Positions 45,402 through 53,234 of a stretch of DNA of 64,000 bases are shown piece by piece. The DNA is from Myxococcota bacterium. Its GTDB lineage: Bacteria; Myxococcota_A; Polyangia; JAAYKL01. Made by a program: the position numbers and the translations under genes. Positions within the stretch are counted from its first letter, which is position 1. Every line of letters begins with the position of its first letter. Location of the stretch: the NCBI GenBank assembly GCA_028278265.1, contig JANQET010000197.1:27309-91308 (forward strand), in the 5' to 3' direction. The notes under the pieces were generated by a model. The model ran no database searches, was not told the DNA's origin, and was given only the letters and a program-made list of their open reading frames with translations.

Positions 45402-47294
45402 CTAAAATCGCTGCCGCAGCTCGAGCAGGATCAAGTCCCGCGTATAGGAATATCGGGGCGGGGGCAGGGTGATCACCGTCCCGCCGCCTTCCTCGTTGAT
45501 GATGGTGTCCCCCTCGATCCAACGGGGCGTGGGGGCGTCGTCAATGTTGGAGATCCGCTGGTGATGTTTGTACACCGCGGCAACTTCAGCGCCCCGCCAT
45601 AGCTTGACCTGTAGTTCACCGTTGGCCTCCCACTCCACATCCCGCCGGGTCATCCCGTAGTACTCGTGTTCGAAGTAGGCGTTGAGATAGTCCTCGACCC
45701 CTTCGCAGCCGCTCCCTTCCTCCTCGTGAGAATCCCCTTCTTCCTCGTCATCATGATGCACCTCTTCGCAGATATGGACATCCATATATTGGGGGCGAAA
45801 GGAGTTTTCCTTGTTCTGTCTGGAATTCATGTACCAGTTGTACTTGAACCGGGCACCGGCCAATACGGTCAGCCGGGGAACAGGGGTTCGCCATTTCAGA
45901 CTCAGCTCGGCTTCCGGCAGGAACCGATCGTACTTGATGACGTGGGCCTGCTCGTAGCTGCGATCGTATCGAGCGCCGATCATGGTTTTGAGTTGGAGGG
46001 CGCGGTTCACGAAATACCGATTGTGATGGACTCTCAACCGATAGCGGGAGGTGCTCCGGTCCGGATCGATACGGTTGGGGCGCCCCTCGATTTTGAGCCG
46101 AACGCTGTAGAGCGCGTCCCGGGTTCGGGCAAAGGACCACCACAAGCTGCCGCCGGCGGCCCACCCGATCAGGGCAAATGGATCCTCCTCCCGGTGGTAG
46201 TGCCCCTGATTATCCTTCATCGGCGGGTGATCCAAATATTGAAGCTCCCCGTCGACTGCCAATTTGAGCTCGTGCTCGAAACCGCCGCCCCATCCGGCCA
46301 GGAAATAGGCGGCCTGGCCGATGAACACCGTGGTGTTGAAGTCCCCCTCCGAGTACTCGTCCAGGCTTTCGAGCTGGAGGATGGACTCATCCGCGGGCGT
46401 CTGTGCGCTCGACTTTCCCAGCTCGGTCCAGTTGTCTTCTCGGTATGCAGTGACAGTTGCCTGAAAACTCCCCGGACCCAGTGTCCGGCCAAAGATCGCG
46501 TCCCCCCGCAAGACGCTCTGCAACACGGGCCTCACATCCGACTCCACCATATCGAGAAATGCGGATGAGGGGTGGGTGTTGACCCCCACGGCGCCGCTCA
46601 AACGCCCGTGGAATCCCTCGTTTTTGGGGAATGCACTCCACGAGCTGAGCAGCTCCCCCGCGGCGTGACGCCACGTCTCGTCCGCGCCTTCGCCAACCTT
46701 TTTCAACAAGGCGACCCCTGCATCACGGTCTGCCCGTCGCTCGGCGATGATGGCTTGATAGTATGAACATCGCTGGGCCATGTGCTCCGGAAGACCGGGG
46801 CACGCCTCGAGAAAATGGGCGTCGGCTTCTTCAAATGCCTTTTTCTTGAATAGTACGTAGGCCAGGTAGTAGCGCAAGATGGCCTGGTCGGTGTCGGCTT
46901 TCGCTTGGGGCAGGGCTTGCTCCAAATGCTCCTTAGCCCAGTCGTAGTCCTCCTTGGCGATGAGCTTCACCGCGAGCTTTGTGCGGGCGCGAATATCGTG
47001 AGGAGCGATGATGATAGCCGATCCCAGTGACCGTTTAACATCTTTGTCGTTGCCCCGCTTCTCTGCGAGCTCAGACCACAGCAGGCATCCCTCCAAAATG
47101 GCGTCCGTTGCCAGGCAGGATGCTTTGGCCAGCGCATAGGCCTTGTCCCCATCGCCGGATTCGAGTGCGGCCTGGGCGAGCTTGAACTTGACCCTGGAGT
47201 TTACCCGGGTAGTGCTCGACTGAGCATCGTCGGCCAGGGTGTGCGCCGCTAGAACGATGACCGCCGACAGGAGAGTGAGACGCCTCTTTTTCAT
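45402..47294 (-). CDS. outer-membrane beta-barrel protein with N-terminal TPR domain
   Basis: The start at 47294 (MKKRRLTLLSAVIVLAAHTL signal) is chosen; in-frame upstream codons to 47315 (MSWEHPS) are possible. Residues about 30-215 are TPR repeats (RVKFKLAQAALESGDGDKAY, DWAKEHLEQALPQAKADTDQ, YYLAYVLFKKKAFEEADAHF). The rest alternates amphipathic strands with aromatic girdle residues and ends in a C-terminal Phe (RDLILLELRQRF), typical of outer-membrane barrels. One loop is strongly acidic and His-rich (EEVHHDDEEEGDSHEEEGSG), suggesting metal binding. It sits in the middle of the redox operon and may be its outer-membrane partner; transported substrate unknown. Confidence 0.8.
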   Translation of the reverse strand: MKKRRLTLLSAVIVLAAHTLADDAQSSTTRVNSRVKFKLAQAALESGDGDKAYALAKASCLATDAILEGCLLWSELAEKRGNDKDVKRSLGSAIIIAPHDIRARTKLAVKLIAKEDYDWAKEHLEQALPQAKADTDQAILRYYLAYVLFKKKAFEEADAHFLEACPGLPEHMAQRCSYYQAIIAERRADRDAGVALLKKVGEGADETWRHAAGELLSSWSAFPKNEGFHGRLSGAVGVNTHPSSAFLDMVESDVRPVLQSVLRGDAIFGRTLGPGSFQATVTAYREDNWTELGKSSAQTPADESILQLESLDEYSEGDFNTTVFIGQAAYFLAGWGGGFEHELKLAVDGELQYLDHPPMKDNQGHYHREEDPFALIGWAAGGSLWWSFARTRDALYSVRLKIEGRPNRIDPDRSTSRYRLRVHHNRYFVNRALQLKTMIGARYDRSYEQAHVIKYDRFLPEAELSLKWRTPVPRLTVLAGARFKYNWYMNSRQNKENSFRPQYMDVHICEEVHHDDEEEGDSHEEEGSGCEGVEDYLNAYFEHEYYGMTRRDVEWEANGELQVKLWRGAEVAAVYKHHQRISNIDDAPTPRWIEGDTIINEEGGGTVITLPPPRYSYTRDLILLELRQRF

Positions 47295-47382
47295 ACTAGG
47301 GTGCTCCCAACTCATTGCTTGGTGGGTGGTTGTGAATCCCAATCTCCGAGGCATGCAGTGGACAGGGAATCACTCTGGATCT

Positions 47383-48198
47383 CTACTTGTTGAGCTTTTT
47401 GACCTCACCGAGGAAGTCAAAATCTTTCTGATCTTCCAGACCGCCGCCCTCCGGTATGTCGTATTCCTTTGATTTTTCACCGGAAACGACAACCATCGTG
47501 GATGTGTCGATGACGTACGTGATCGGAAAACGCGGGAAGAATACCCGTTGGCCGTCCGGGCCGCCGGTACCATAGGATTTCAACACGACCAGGGATTCGT
47601 TGTCCTCGATCCGCCAGCCACTTTCCCACTTCCATACCTGGCTGACCAGCTCATCTGTTTCGTCCGCGTACATCGTTTCTTCGGCCAGCGGATTGTTGTA
47701 AAAGAGAGCGACCAGCTCCCCTTTGTTTTTACGAATCTCGCGTTGTACTGCACCTGCCTCCAAGAACCTTGGGGTTGGGGATTCTCAGAAGGGTCAGCGG
47801 AAGCCCTGGTCTTCCGGGAGGGCACAGGCTGCTCCGGCCATCAGCACCAGGGATTTTATCTTGTCCCGTTGACAATAGATATCCCGATAGAAACTCAGCG
47901 TGGTCGGCTCTGCTACGCCGTCGCAATCCCGATCGTAGTATGCCGCGAGCTCGATGTTGGGAACCACCGCTTCCAAATCGAACATGTCTCCCGCGCCCTC
48001 CGGATAATCGCCGCACTCTTCGAGATTATCGGGCTCCTCGGGAATGCAGACGATGTTGGGGTCAGGGCCGGGGTCGTCATCGTCATCTCCACTACCACCA
48101 CTGTCCGGGAGGTCGTCCCCTTCGCTCCCTTCATCGCTGCAGGCCACACCCCACAGTGTCATCATGATGGCCAAAAGAAGTGTTAACAGTTTTTTCAT
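47383..48198 (-). CDS. candidate selenoprotein: thioredoxin-like lipoprotein with two UGA codons (UPFU)
   Basis: ATG 48198 follows AGGAGGAAGG; the signal IMMTLWGVAC is a lipobox type. The frame is open to 47383 except for two TGAs: 47796-47794 and 47787-47785, giving GFR-U-P-F-U-ESPTPRF. The spacing makes a UxxU motif, both redox positions selenocysteine. Downstream, KGELVALFYNNPLAEETMYA and ITYVIDTSTMVVVSGEKS match the second half of the family. A stem with loop GUU follows, the G being nucleotide 18 after the second UGA. A short extra segment (AACALPEDQ) precedes the motif compared with relatives, so the local alignment is not perfect; a pseudogene with two stops is the alternative. It lies 27 bases after the DsbA-like gene in one operon. 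Confidence 0.7.
47760..47772 (-). promoter_or_regulatory. SECIS-like hairpin, GUU loop, after the UPFU codons
   Basis: Stem CCAAG (47772-47768) and CTTGG (47764-47760) has loop GTT (47767-47765). Counting from the second UGA the loop G is nucleotide 18; from the first it is nucleotide 27, still within the range accepted for bacterial SECIS. Confidence 0.7.
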
Positions 48199-48225
48199 GT
48201 TACCTTCCTCCTGGGTTTGAACTGA

Positions 48226-48939
48226 TTAGTCCATAAACGTTTCGATGCCCTCTTCGAGATGTTTCCATCCACCGAGGTGCCGACCACAAATGATGATGGT
48301 CGGCGTACCGACAACGTCGTACACGTCTCCTTGCCCTCTATCCCAGAGAACAAAATCCCTGGTTTTCGGATCGCGGGCCACCGCATAAAACTCGTTCATG
48401 TCCAATTTGAGGACGTCCCGCGCATAGACCTCGAGATCCTCCGGGTTCAACACCGGTTCCTGGTTCACGTTTTTGTCGAATGCCCAATCATGGGCTTGCC
48501 AGAATCCGTCATTGGATTGCCGGTGAATGGCCACCATGTTTTCATGAATCTCCAGGGCCGTATCGTATGTATCCAGCGGAAAATGATGAAAGTAGAACCG
48601 CACTTTTTCCCAGAGATCTTTTCGGCGGACCTTAAAGTCGCGCAAGAACACGGACAAGCCGGCGCAGTTGCCGCACCGCATCCAGGTAAAGATCTCCACT
48701 ACCAGCTCCGGGCTGACATCGCCCCCTTCCCAGGGGCTCATGCTGTTGTCGATTTTCTGCACCGAACCCGGTGGACAGCGAGGCGCCGGATAGAGATCGC
48801 CGGACCCGAAATCGGCCCCTGTGGCGTGGTAGGGGTTGTCCAAGAACACCGGGTCTCGGCAACCCATTGCGACCAGCAGCAACAGAACCGTTGTCGCTGA
48901 GAGGTGCACAAGGTACCTATGGTATGCGTTTCTTCCCAT
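48226..48939 (-). CDS. DsbA-family thiol oxidoreductase lipoprotein (CGNC)
   Basis: The 237-residue protein has lipobox VAMGC. The DsbA-like fold is clear: VVEIFTWMRCGNCAGLSVFL with CGNC at the end of the first strand, VRFYFHHFPLDTYDTALEIH, the helical insertion (DGFWQAHDWAFDKNV) and cis-Pro VVGTPTIIICGRHLGG. It is predicted to oxidise or isomerise thiols in the periplasm. It begins 11 bases after the motif-less thioredoxin-like gene and ends 27 bases before the UPFU gene, which makes it the likely redox partner of that selenoprotein. Confidence 0.88.
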   Translation of the reverse strand: MGRNAYHRYLVHLSATTVLLLLVAMGCRDPVFLDNPYHATGADFGSGDLYPAPRCPPGSVQKIDNSMSPWEGGDVSPELVVEIFTWMRCGNCAGLSVFLRDFKVRRKDLWEKVRFYFHHFPLDTYDTALEIHENMVAIHRQSNDGFWQAHDWAFDKNVNQEPVLNPEDLEVYARDVLKLDMNEFYAVARDPKTRDFVLWDRGQGDVYDVVGTPTIIICGRHLGGWKHLEEGIETFMD

Positions 48940-48950
48940 GCCGCCGCTTG

Positions 48951-49790
48951 TTACAGGTATTCAAGAATACACTTTTCTTCGACGTCGTTGATCCCATATG
49001 CGCACTTGGGTTTGTGCACCTTCATCGTGGTGAGATCGAGCGCGTTGAACCGACTGTGTCGTTGTTTGGTTTCGGTCGAAAGGTAGTCGTCCATCAGCAG
49101 GCTGGCAGGCTCGGTACGGACAACAGTGAAGTCAACCGACCCCACGTAGTCAGAAAGTTCTTGGGCGTCGTCCGCGGTGGCCGCATACTCGATGACAATA
49201 ACCCCTTGATCAGCATACTTCTCGGCCAGCTCGGCCAATATGGGATGATGTTGTTGGCCGGACGGCTCTATATGCTCACTGAGTTTCATTACGAGCAGTT
49301 TTGCGCCTTGGTCCGAATATTCACAAATCTCCATCGCATTGTCATCTTGATCATAGAGCAGATAGTTTCGCACGACCGAACCCGCAGACCAGTTGTTATC
49401 TGCCGGCGGATAATTGTCACACATCGTGTCGGCATCGCTATCCGTATCGCTGTCGCTGTCGCTGTCACTATCACTGTCCGAATCAGAATCGGCATCGCTG
49501 TCGCTATCACTGTCCGAATCAGAGTCAGAATCGCTATCTGAATCGGAGTCGCTATCGCTGTCGCTGTCACTGTCCGAATCAGAGTCGGAATCGCTGTCTG
49601 AATCGGAGTCCGCATCGCTATCACCGTCGCTGTCACCATCACCATCACCGTCGCTGTCGCCATCTGAATCTGAATCAGCATCTCCTCCTGAACCGGAATC
49701 CGTGTCCGAGTTGCAGGCCCCCATGAAGCACCAGAACATCGCCATCAAACACAAAAGATATGCCCACTTTTGATTATGTTTGTTTTCCAT
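48951..49790 (-). CDS. thioredoxin-like lipoprotein lacking its redox cysteines
   Basis: ATG 49790 follows AAAGGAGATCGA; signal [13 protein letters not shown] long Asp/Ser linker (about 80 residues) precedes [20 protein letters not shown] and the domain. At the redox position it reads [20 protein letters not shown]: no Cys and no UGA. The remainder ([38 protein letters not shown]) follows the CMAC relative at 40744 closely. It is the first gene of the six-gene operon. A non-catalytic binding role, or a scaffold for its operon partners, is inferred. Confidence 0.8.
   Translation of the reverse strand: MENKHNQKWAYLLCLMAMFWCFMGACNSDTDSGSGGDADSDSDGDSDGDGDGDSDGDSDADSDSDSDSDSDSDSDSDSDSDSDSDSDSDSDSDSDSDSDADSDSDSDSDSDSDSDTDSDADTMCDNYPPADNNWSAGSVVRNYLLYDQDDNAMEICEYSDQGAKLLVMKLSEHIEPSGQQHHPILAELAEKYADQGVIVIEYAATADDAQELSDYVGSVDFTVVRTEPASLLMDDYLSTETKQRHSRFNALDLTTMKVHKPKCAYGINDVEEKCILEYL
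49435..49690. repeat. tandem Asp/Ser-encoding repeat in the first operon gene
   Basis: On the plus strand the units are TCGCTGTC, TCACTGTCCGAATC and TCAGAATCG types, repeated through 250 bases. On the minus strand they encode the SDSDSD linker. Confidence 0.85.
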
Positions 49791-49925
49791 TGGGTCGATC
49801 TCCTTTTTTGCTTTTCGTAAAGAATTTCTGTAAAAATCCATCACTTTGCATGTTCTGCAATCGGCACGATTCACAGTGTCTATATCGGATGTGCTGTTCA
49901 GTATCCATTTTTTCCACTATGCAGA

Positions 49926-49954
49926 ATAGTCTCAACTGCACAAAACGATGTCAA
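49926..49954 (-). promoter_or_regulatory. candidate sigma-70 promoter for the six-gene redox operon
   Basis: On the minus strand a consensus TTGACA (49954-49949) is followed after 17 bp by GACTAT (49931-49926), a partial -10 match. The leader to the first ATG (49790) would be about 130 nt. No other good pair is seen near the gene. Confidence 0.45.
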
Positions 49955-50347
49955 CGCTTTTTGTTCTGATTTGCGGTTTAAACCGCTGAAGATTACAAAA
50001 AAGAATGAATTGTAGTGAAATTTTTAAGTTCATATGTAATGCGTGCTCCTTTTGCATGATGTGAACGGTTGGGCCGGGACTGTCCCTTTTTCCAATAGCG
50101 AAAGTGATTCGTGAGAAATAACGCGAGATTCTGTCAATCCCCGTTCAAAAGGGCAACCACAAGGGATTACCCCTACAACAATTTCAAATAGTTACGTAGG
50201 GGCAGACCCCAGTGCCTGCCCTCCCTGTCGCAGGAAACCGAGTTTCTTCTGAGGCATCGAAAGCATTATTGGAATTGGAATGGGAATTATTGTTAAATTG
50301 AAGTCCGATAGATATGGGTCGGGGATTGCTCTGTCGAGCATGCGCCA
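49955..50347. other. intergenic region upstream of the redox operon, with a dispersed palindrome
   Basis: No gene is seen. AAAGGGCAACCACAAGGGAT and following TACCCCTAC, then GTAGGGGCAGACCCCAGTGC (about 50150-50225), forms a compound palindrome related to that at 43717-43747. The rest is AT-rich toward the operon promoter. Confidence 0.5.
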
Positions 50348-51409
50348 TCACGGTTGATTGGAATTTCCCATCCAACGACAGTCGGCCAACTTGTCCTCGA
50401 GGAATTGCAGGGGCAGGGCGACCTCCATCTCGAACGCCCCCTCATCCGGATCGACGGAGGCAAAATCGAGCAGCTCGGCAAGGTCGTCGTCCCCCTCTGC
50501 GCGGGCCTTGATTCGCCCCAGCGAGAGCGCTCCCCCCACCGCCCGCGCCAGCTCATTGAGGGCGTCGTTGTTCCCGCCCGAGACGTTGGCCACGATCGCC
50601 ACGTCCTCGCTCGCATCGACGTGCAACTCGACCCGCTCGGCAGCCTCGGCGAACCGGTTTCCCACGTCAGACGAACCGGGAAACATCCCTGCCGCCTGTT
50701 CCACGTCCAGACTGCCGTAGATCTCCCCGAAGCTGTTCTCCTCGTCGATAGTTTTGTCGTCGAATGGAACCTCGCCTTCGAGCAGGCCGATTGCCTCGTC
50801 CAGTGTTTCCCTGTCCCTGGTCAAGATGAGCAGCTGTTTGTTCCATACGGCGGCCTGTCCACCGGGAGCGTCCGGGTTGGCGTAGATGGTGGTTTGGCCC
50901 TTTGCGGTTGCTTCTGCACCGTCAAACAGTCCCTCCAATTTGGCCCCGCTGAAATCCCCTTCGACGAGAAGAAGACCGCTCGCCCCGGCGATTCGATCCA
51001 CTGAGTCCATCAGGGAGATCCCGGTTTTTTCCTCAACCTTATCTAGCGGGGAGCTATCGGCGTTGGTCAGGCAATCGATGACGATCTGGCCGATCGGCGT
51101 GTCCTTGAGCGCCTCGACTTCGAACACGAGATGAGTGCCTTTTGCAGCGGCCCCGGAGAGGGCCACGAGCAGTGGATCGCGCTCCAACTGCTCCTGCTGG
51201 GTGGTTTCTCCCAGCTTGTTGAGCAGGGTGAGCGCCCGACGACGACCGGCCAAGCGCTGTCGTTCGTGGGACCGCTGGTGATTGGGAAAAGTGATCTCCC
51301 GCTGTTGTGCCGAAGTGTCGGAGCGGGTGGGCCACATCAGCCATCCGGCGACCAGGAGCAACAACGCAGCGAGAACCAACCACCCATATCTTCTCCTTTT
51401 ACCGGTCAT
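50348..51409 (-). CDS. membrane-anchored protein of ABC operon, function unknown
   Basis: The start at 51409 (353 residues) begins one base after the stop of the permease gene. One N-terminal transmembrane helix (YGWLVLAALLLLVAGWLMWP) anchors a periplasmic domain with LLKNADSS-like helices and repeated beta-alpha units (GASGLLLVEGDFSGAKLEGL, AVWNKQLLILTRDRETLDEA). I do not recognise the family. Being third in the operon after an ATPase and a permease, it may be an accessory of that exporter. Confidence 0.7.
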   Translation of the reverse strand: MTGKRRRYGWLVLAALLLLVAGWLMWPTRSDTSAQQREITFPNHQRSHERQRLAGRRRALTLLNKLGETTQQEQLERDPLLVALSGAAAKGTHLVFEVEALKDTPIGQIVIDCLTNADSSPLDKVEEKTGISLMDSVDRIAGASGLLLVEGDFSGAKLEGLFDGAEATAKGQTTIYANPDAPGGQAAVWNKQLLILTRDRETLDEAIGLLEGEVPFDDKTIDEENSFGEIYGSLDVEQAAGMFPGSSDVGNRFAEAAERVELHVDASEDVAIVANVSGGNNDALNELARAVGGALSLGRIKARAEGDDDLAELLDFASVDPDEGAFEMEVALPLQFLEDKLADCRWMGNSNQP

Positions 51410-51410
51410 T

Positions 51411-52244
51411 CTAAAAATCCTTCTTTTCGAAAAGCCACGCTCCAAAGGCGAGCACCGCGGCGGCAAAAACGCTCGAACCAGCCACCAGACGTGCCATTTC
51501 ACCGGGATCGATCGGCGCGGACGCTGCCGAGTGGCCGGCGATTTGGGCCAGACTCGAGATCTTGGGCAATGGCGCCATCAACAGCTCGAATGCCGTTCTG
51601 CCGATACCCGGCTCCCACAGGGCGAGGAGGTTCTCTCGATAGCCCGCAACGATGCCCGCAGTCACCAGCGAGATTCCCACCAATCCGCAAAACGGCGCGC
51701 TGCGCACGATCAGGGAGGAGACGAGCATCGAGGCGTAGATCGGTGCAAACGAAATCGCCGCCAACCACCCGGCGGATATCATGCCCCAATTCCAATAACC
51801 GGTTTTCACGCCGAGGATCAGTACCAAGCCGATGGTACCGTACATCGCAATGACACTCGAGATGGTCACCACACCCAGGTAGGTGCCGAGCAGAAGCTCG
51901 ATCCGGCGCACGGGCAGTGAGAGCAAATGCTCGATGCGGCCCGGAGCGAGCATGCTGGGGCCGAAGCCGGAACAGCCGAACACGCCGGTCACCATGACGA
52001 TGTAGTAGACCGCGTAGGCCCCGACTTGAAAGACCGGGCGCAGCGCGATGTCGATCGATTTGATATCGCTGTCGAGTATTTGGCCAAACAACCGCGATGC
52101 GGCGAGGGCGCCGTCGACCACATCGAGCCTCAAGGCCAGTCCCACAATGGCCAGGGCGATCGTGGTGGAGAGCGCCAGGGCCAAGAACCATTTTCGCGCG
52201 ATGGCCTCTCGGATCACATCCATGTACACCACGAGGACGGTCAT
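51411..52244 (-). CDS. ABC-2-type transporter permease
   Basis: The 277-residue protein has six likely transmembrane helices, for example WFLALALSTTIALAIVGLAL, VGAYAVYYIVMVTGVFGCSG, VVTISSVIAMYGTIGLVLIL and SVFAAAVLAFGAWLF. The second segment is followed by PSMLAPGRIEHLLSLPVRRI, a motif typical of ABC-2/NosY-type permeases. Its start overlaps the ATPase gene stop by 4 bases. Together they should form an exporter or lipoprotein/lipid-handling transporter; cargo unknown. Confidence 0.85.
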   Translation of the reverse strand: MTVLVVYMDVIREAIARKWFLALALSTTIALAIVGLALRLDVVDGALAASRLFGQILDSDIKSIDIALRPVFQVGAYAVYYIVMVTGVFGCSGFGPSMLAPGRIEHLLSLPVRRIELLLGTYLGVVTISSVIAMYGTIGLVLILGVKTGYWNWGMISAGWLAAISFAPIYASMLVSSLIVRSAPFCGLVGISLVTAGIVAGYRENLLALWEPGIGRTAFELLMAPLPKISSLAQIAGHSAASAPIDPGEMARLVAGSSVFAAAVLAFGAWLFEKKDF

Positions 52245-53155
52245 TGCTTCGCCCCGTTGACCACGTCGGACAGCACCTCCTCCAACTCTTTTTGTTCGGG
52301 CCGCAGCTCGATGAAACAGACGTTCGCCCGGCGCAATTGATCGAGCCGCGCCATCAGCGCTTCACCGTCGGACGCCTGGCAGATCCATTCACCGGGTTGC
52401 TCTCCGGACGCGAATCCCAGCTGTTTCATCTCTTCGGTATCAAGGGATTGCTCCACCACCAGCTTGTATCGGTCTTTGGTGCCGCAGAGCTCGTCCAAGG
52501 TTCCGCTGCGCACGATTTTTCCCGAGGCGATGATGCCGACGCGATCGCACACCCGCTCGGTCTCAGAGAGCAGGTGTGAATTGAGAAACACCGTCGCCCC
52601 GCGGGACCGCTCTTCGAGAAGGATGCGTCTGATTTCCGCACGTCCCAAAGGATCGATGCCGTCGGTGGGTTCGTCGAGCACCAGCAGCTCGGGCGCGCCG
52701 ATCAACGCCGCGGCCATGCCCAAGCGTTGTCGCATGCCCTTGGAGAAGCCGCCCAGTTTTGTCGACCGTTCACTGGCCAGACCCACCCGTTCGAGCTGGT
52801 GCATCGCGTGCTGGGCGGGATTGTCCAGCCGTTTGATTCGCGCCACGCTCATCAGGAATTGTAGCGGCGTCATCACTCGCGGAAGGTGAAGGCGCTCGGG
52901 GAGGTAGCCGATTTTTTTTCGAATGGCCGGCGCTTCGGGGGATCCGCCCAGCACCCCGATCGCGCCCGAGTCCGGCCGCAGCACCGCCAACAGTGCCTTG
53001 ATGAAAGTGGTCTTGCCCGCTCCGTTCAATCCGATCAAGCCGAAGATCATGCCCGCGGGAACCGCCAGATCCACTCCGCAAAGTGCCATGCGGGGCCGCC
53101 GTCCCAGAAATCCGGCAAATGTTTTCACCACACCGGTGGCTTCGATGGCGTTCAT
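52241..53155 (-). CDS. ABC transporter ATP-binding protein
   Basis: The 304-residue protein has Walker A GLNGAGKTTFIKALL, the signature GGFSKGMRQRLGMAAALIGA, Walker B LLVLDEPTDGIDPLGR and the H-loop region TVFLNSHLLSETERVCDRVG. A C-terminal region of about 80 residues beyond the nucleotide domain is usual for ABC-2 exporters. It drives the permease encoded just downstream (4-base overlap). It is transcribed divergently from the TonB-dependent receptor gene, with an 80-base gap. Confidence 0.95.
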   Translation of the reverse strand: MNAIEATGVVKTFAGFLGRRPRMALCGVDLAVPAGMIFGLIGLNGAGKTTFIKALLAVLRPDSGAIGVLGGSPEAPAIRKKIGYLPERLHLPRVMTPLQFLMSVARIKRLDNPAQHAMHQLERVGLASERSTKLGGFSKGMRQRLGMAAALIGAPELLVLDEPTDGIDPLGRAEIRRILLEERSRGATVFLNSHLLSETERVCDRVGIIASGKIVRSGTLDELCGTKDRYKLVVEQSLDTEEMKQLGFASGEQPGEWICQASDGEALMARLDQLRRANVCFIELRPEQKELEEVLSDVVNGAKQ

Positions 53156-53234
53156 TGAACTGAGAGTAGTCGATTTGTCACGGCTTGGCTACCGCCGCCA
53201 ATGGGGTATAATGGGCCCAATTTTCTCGAGTTGA

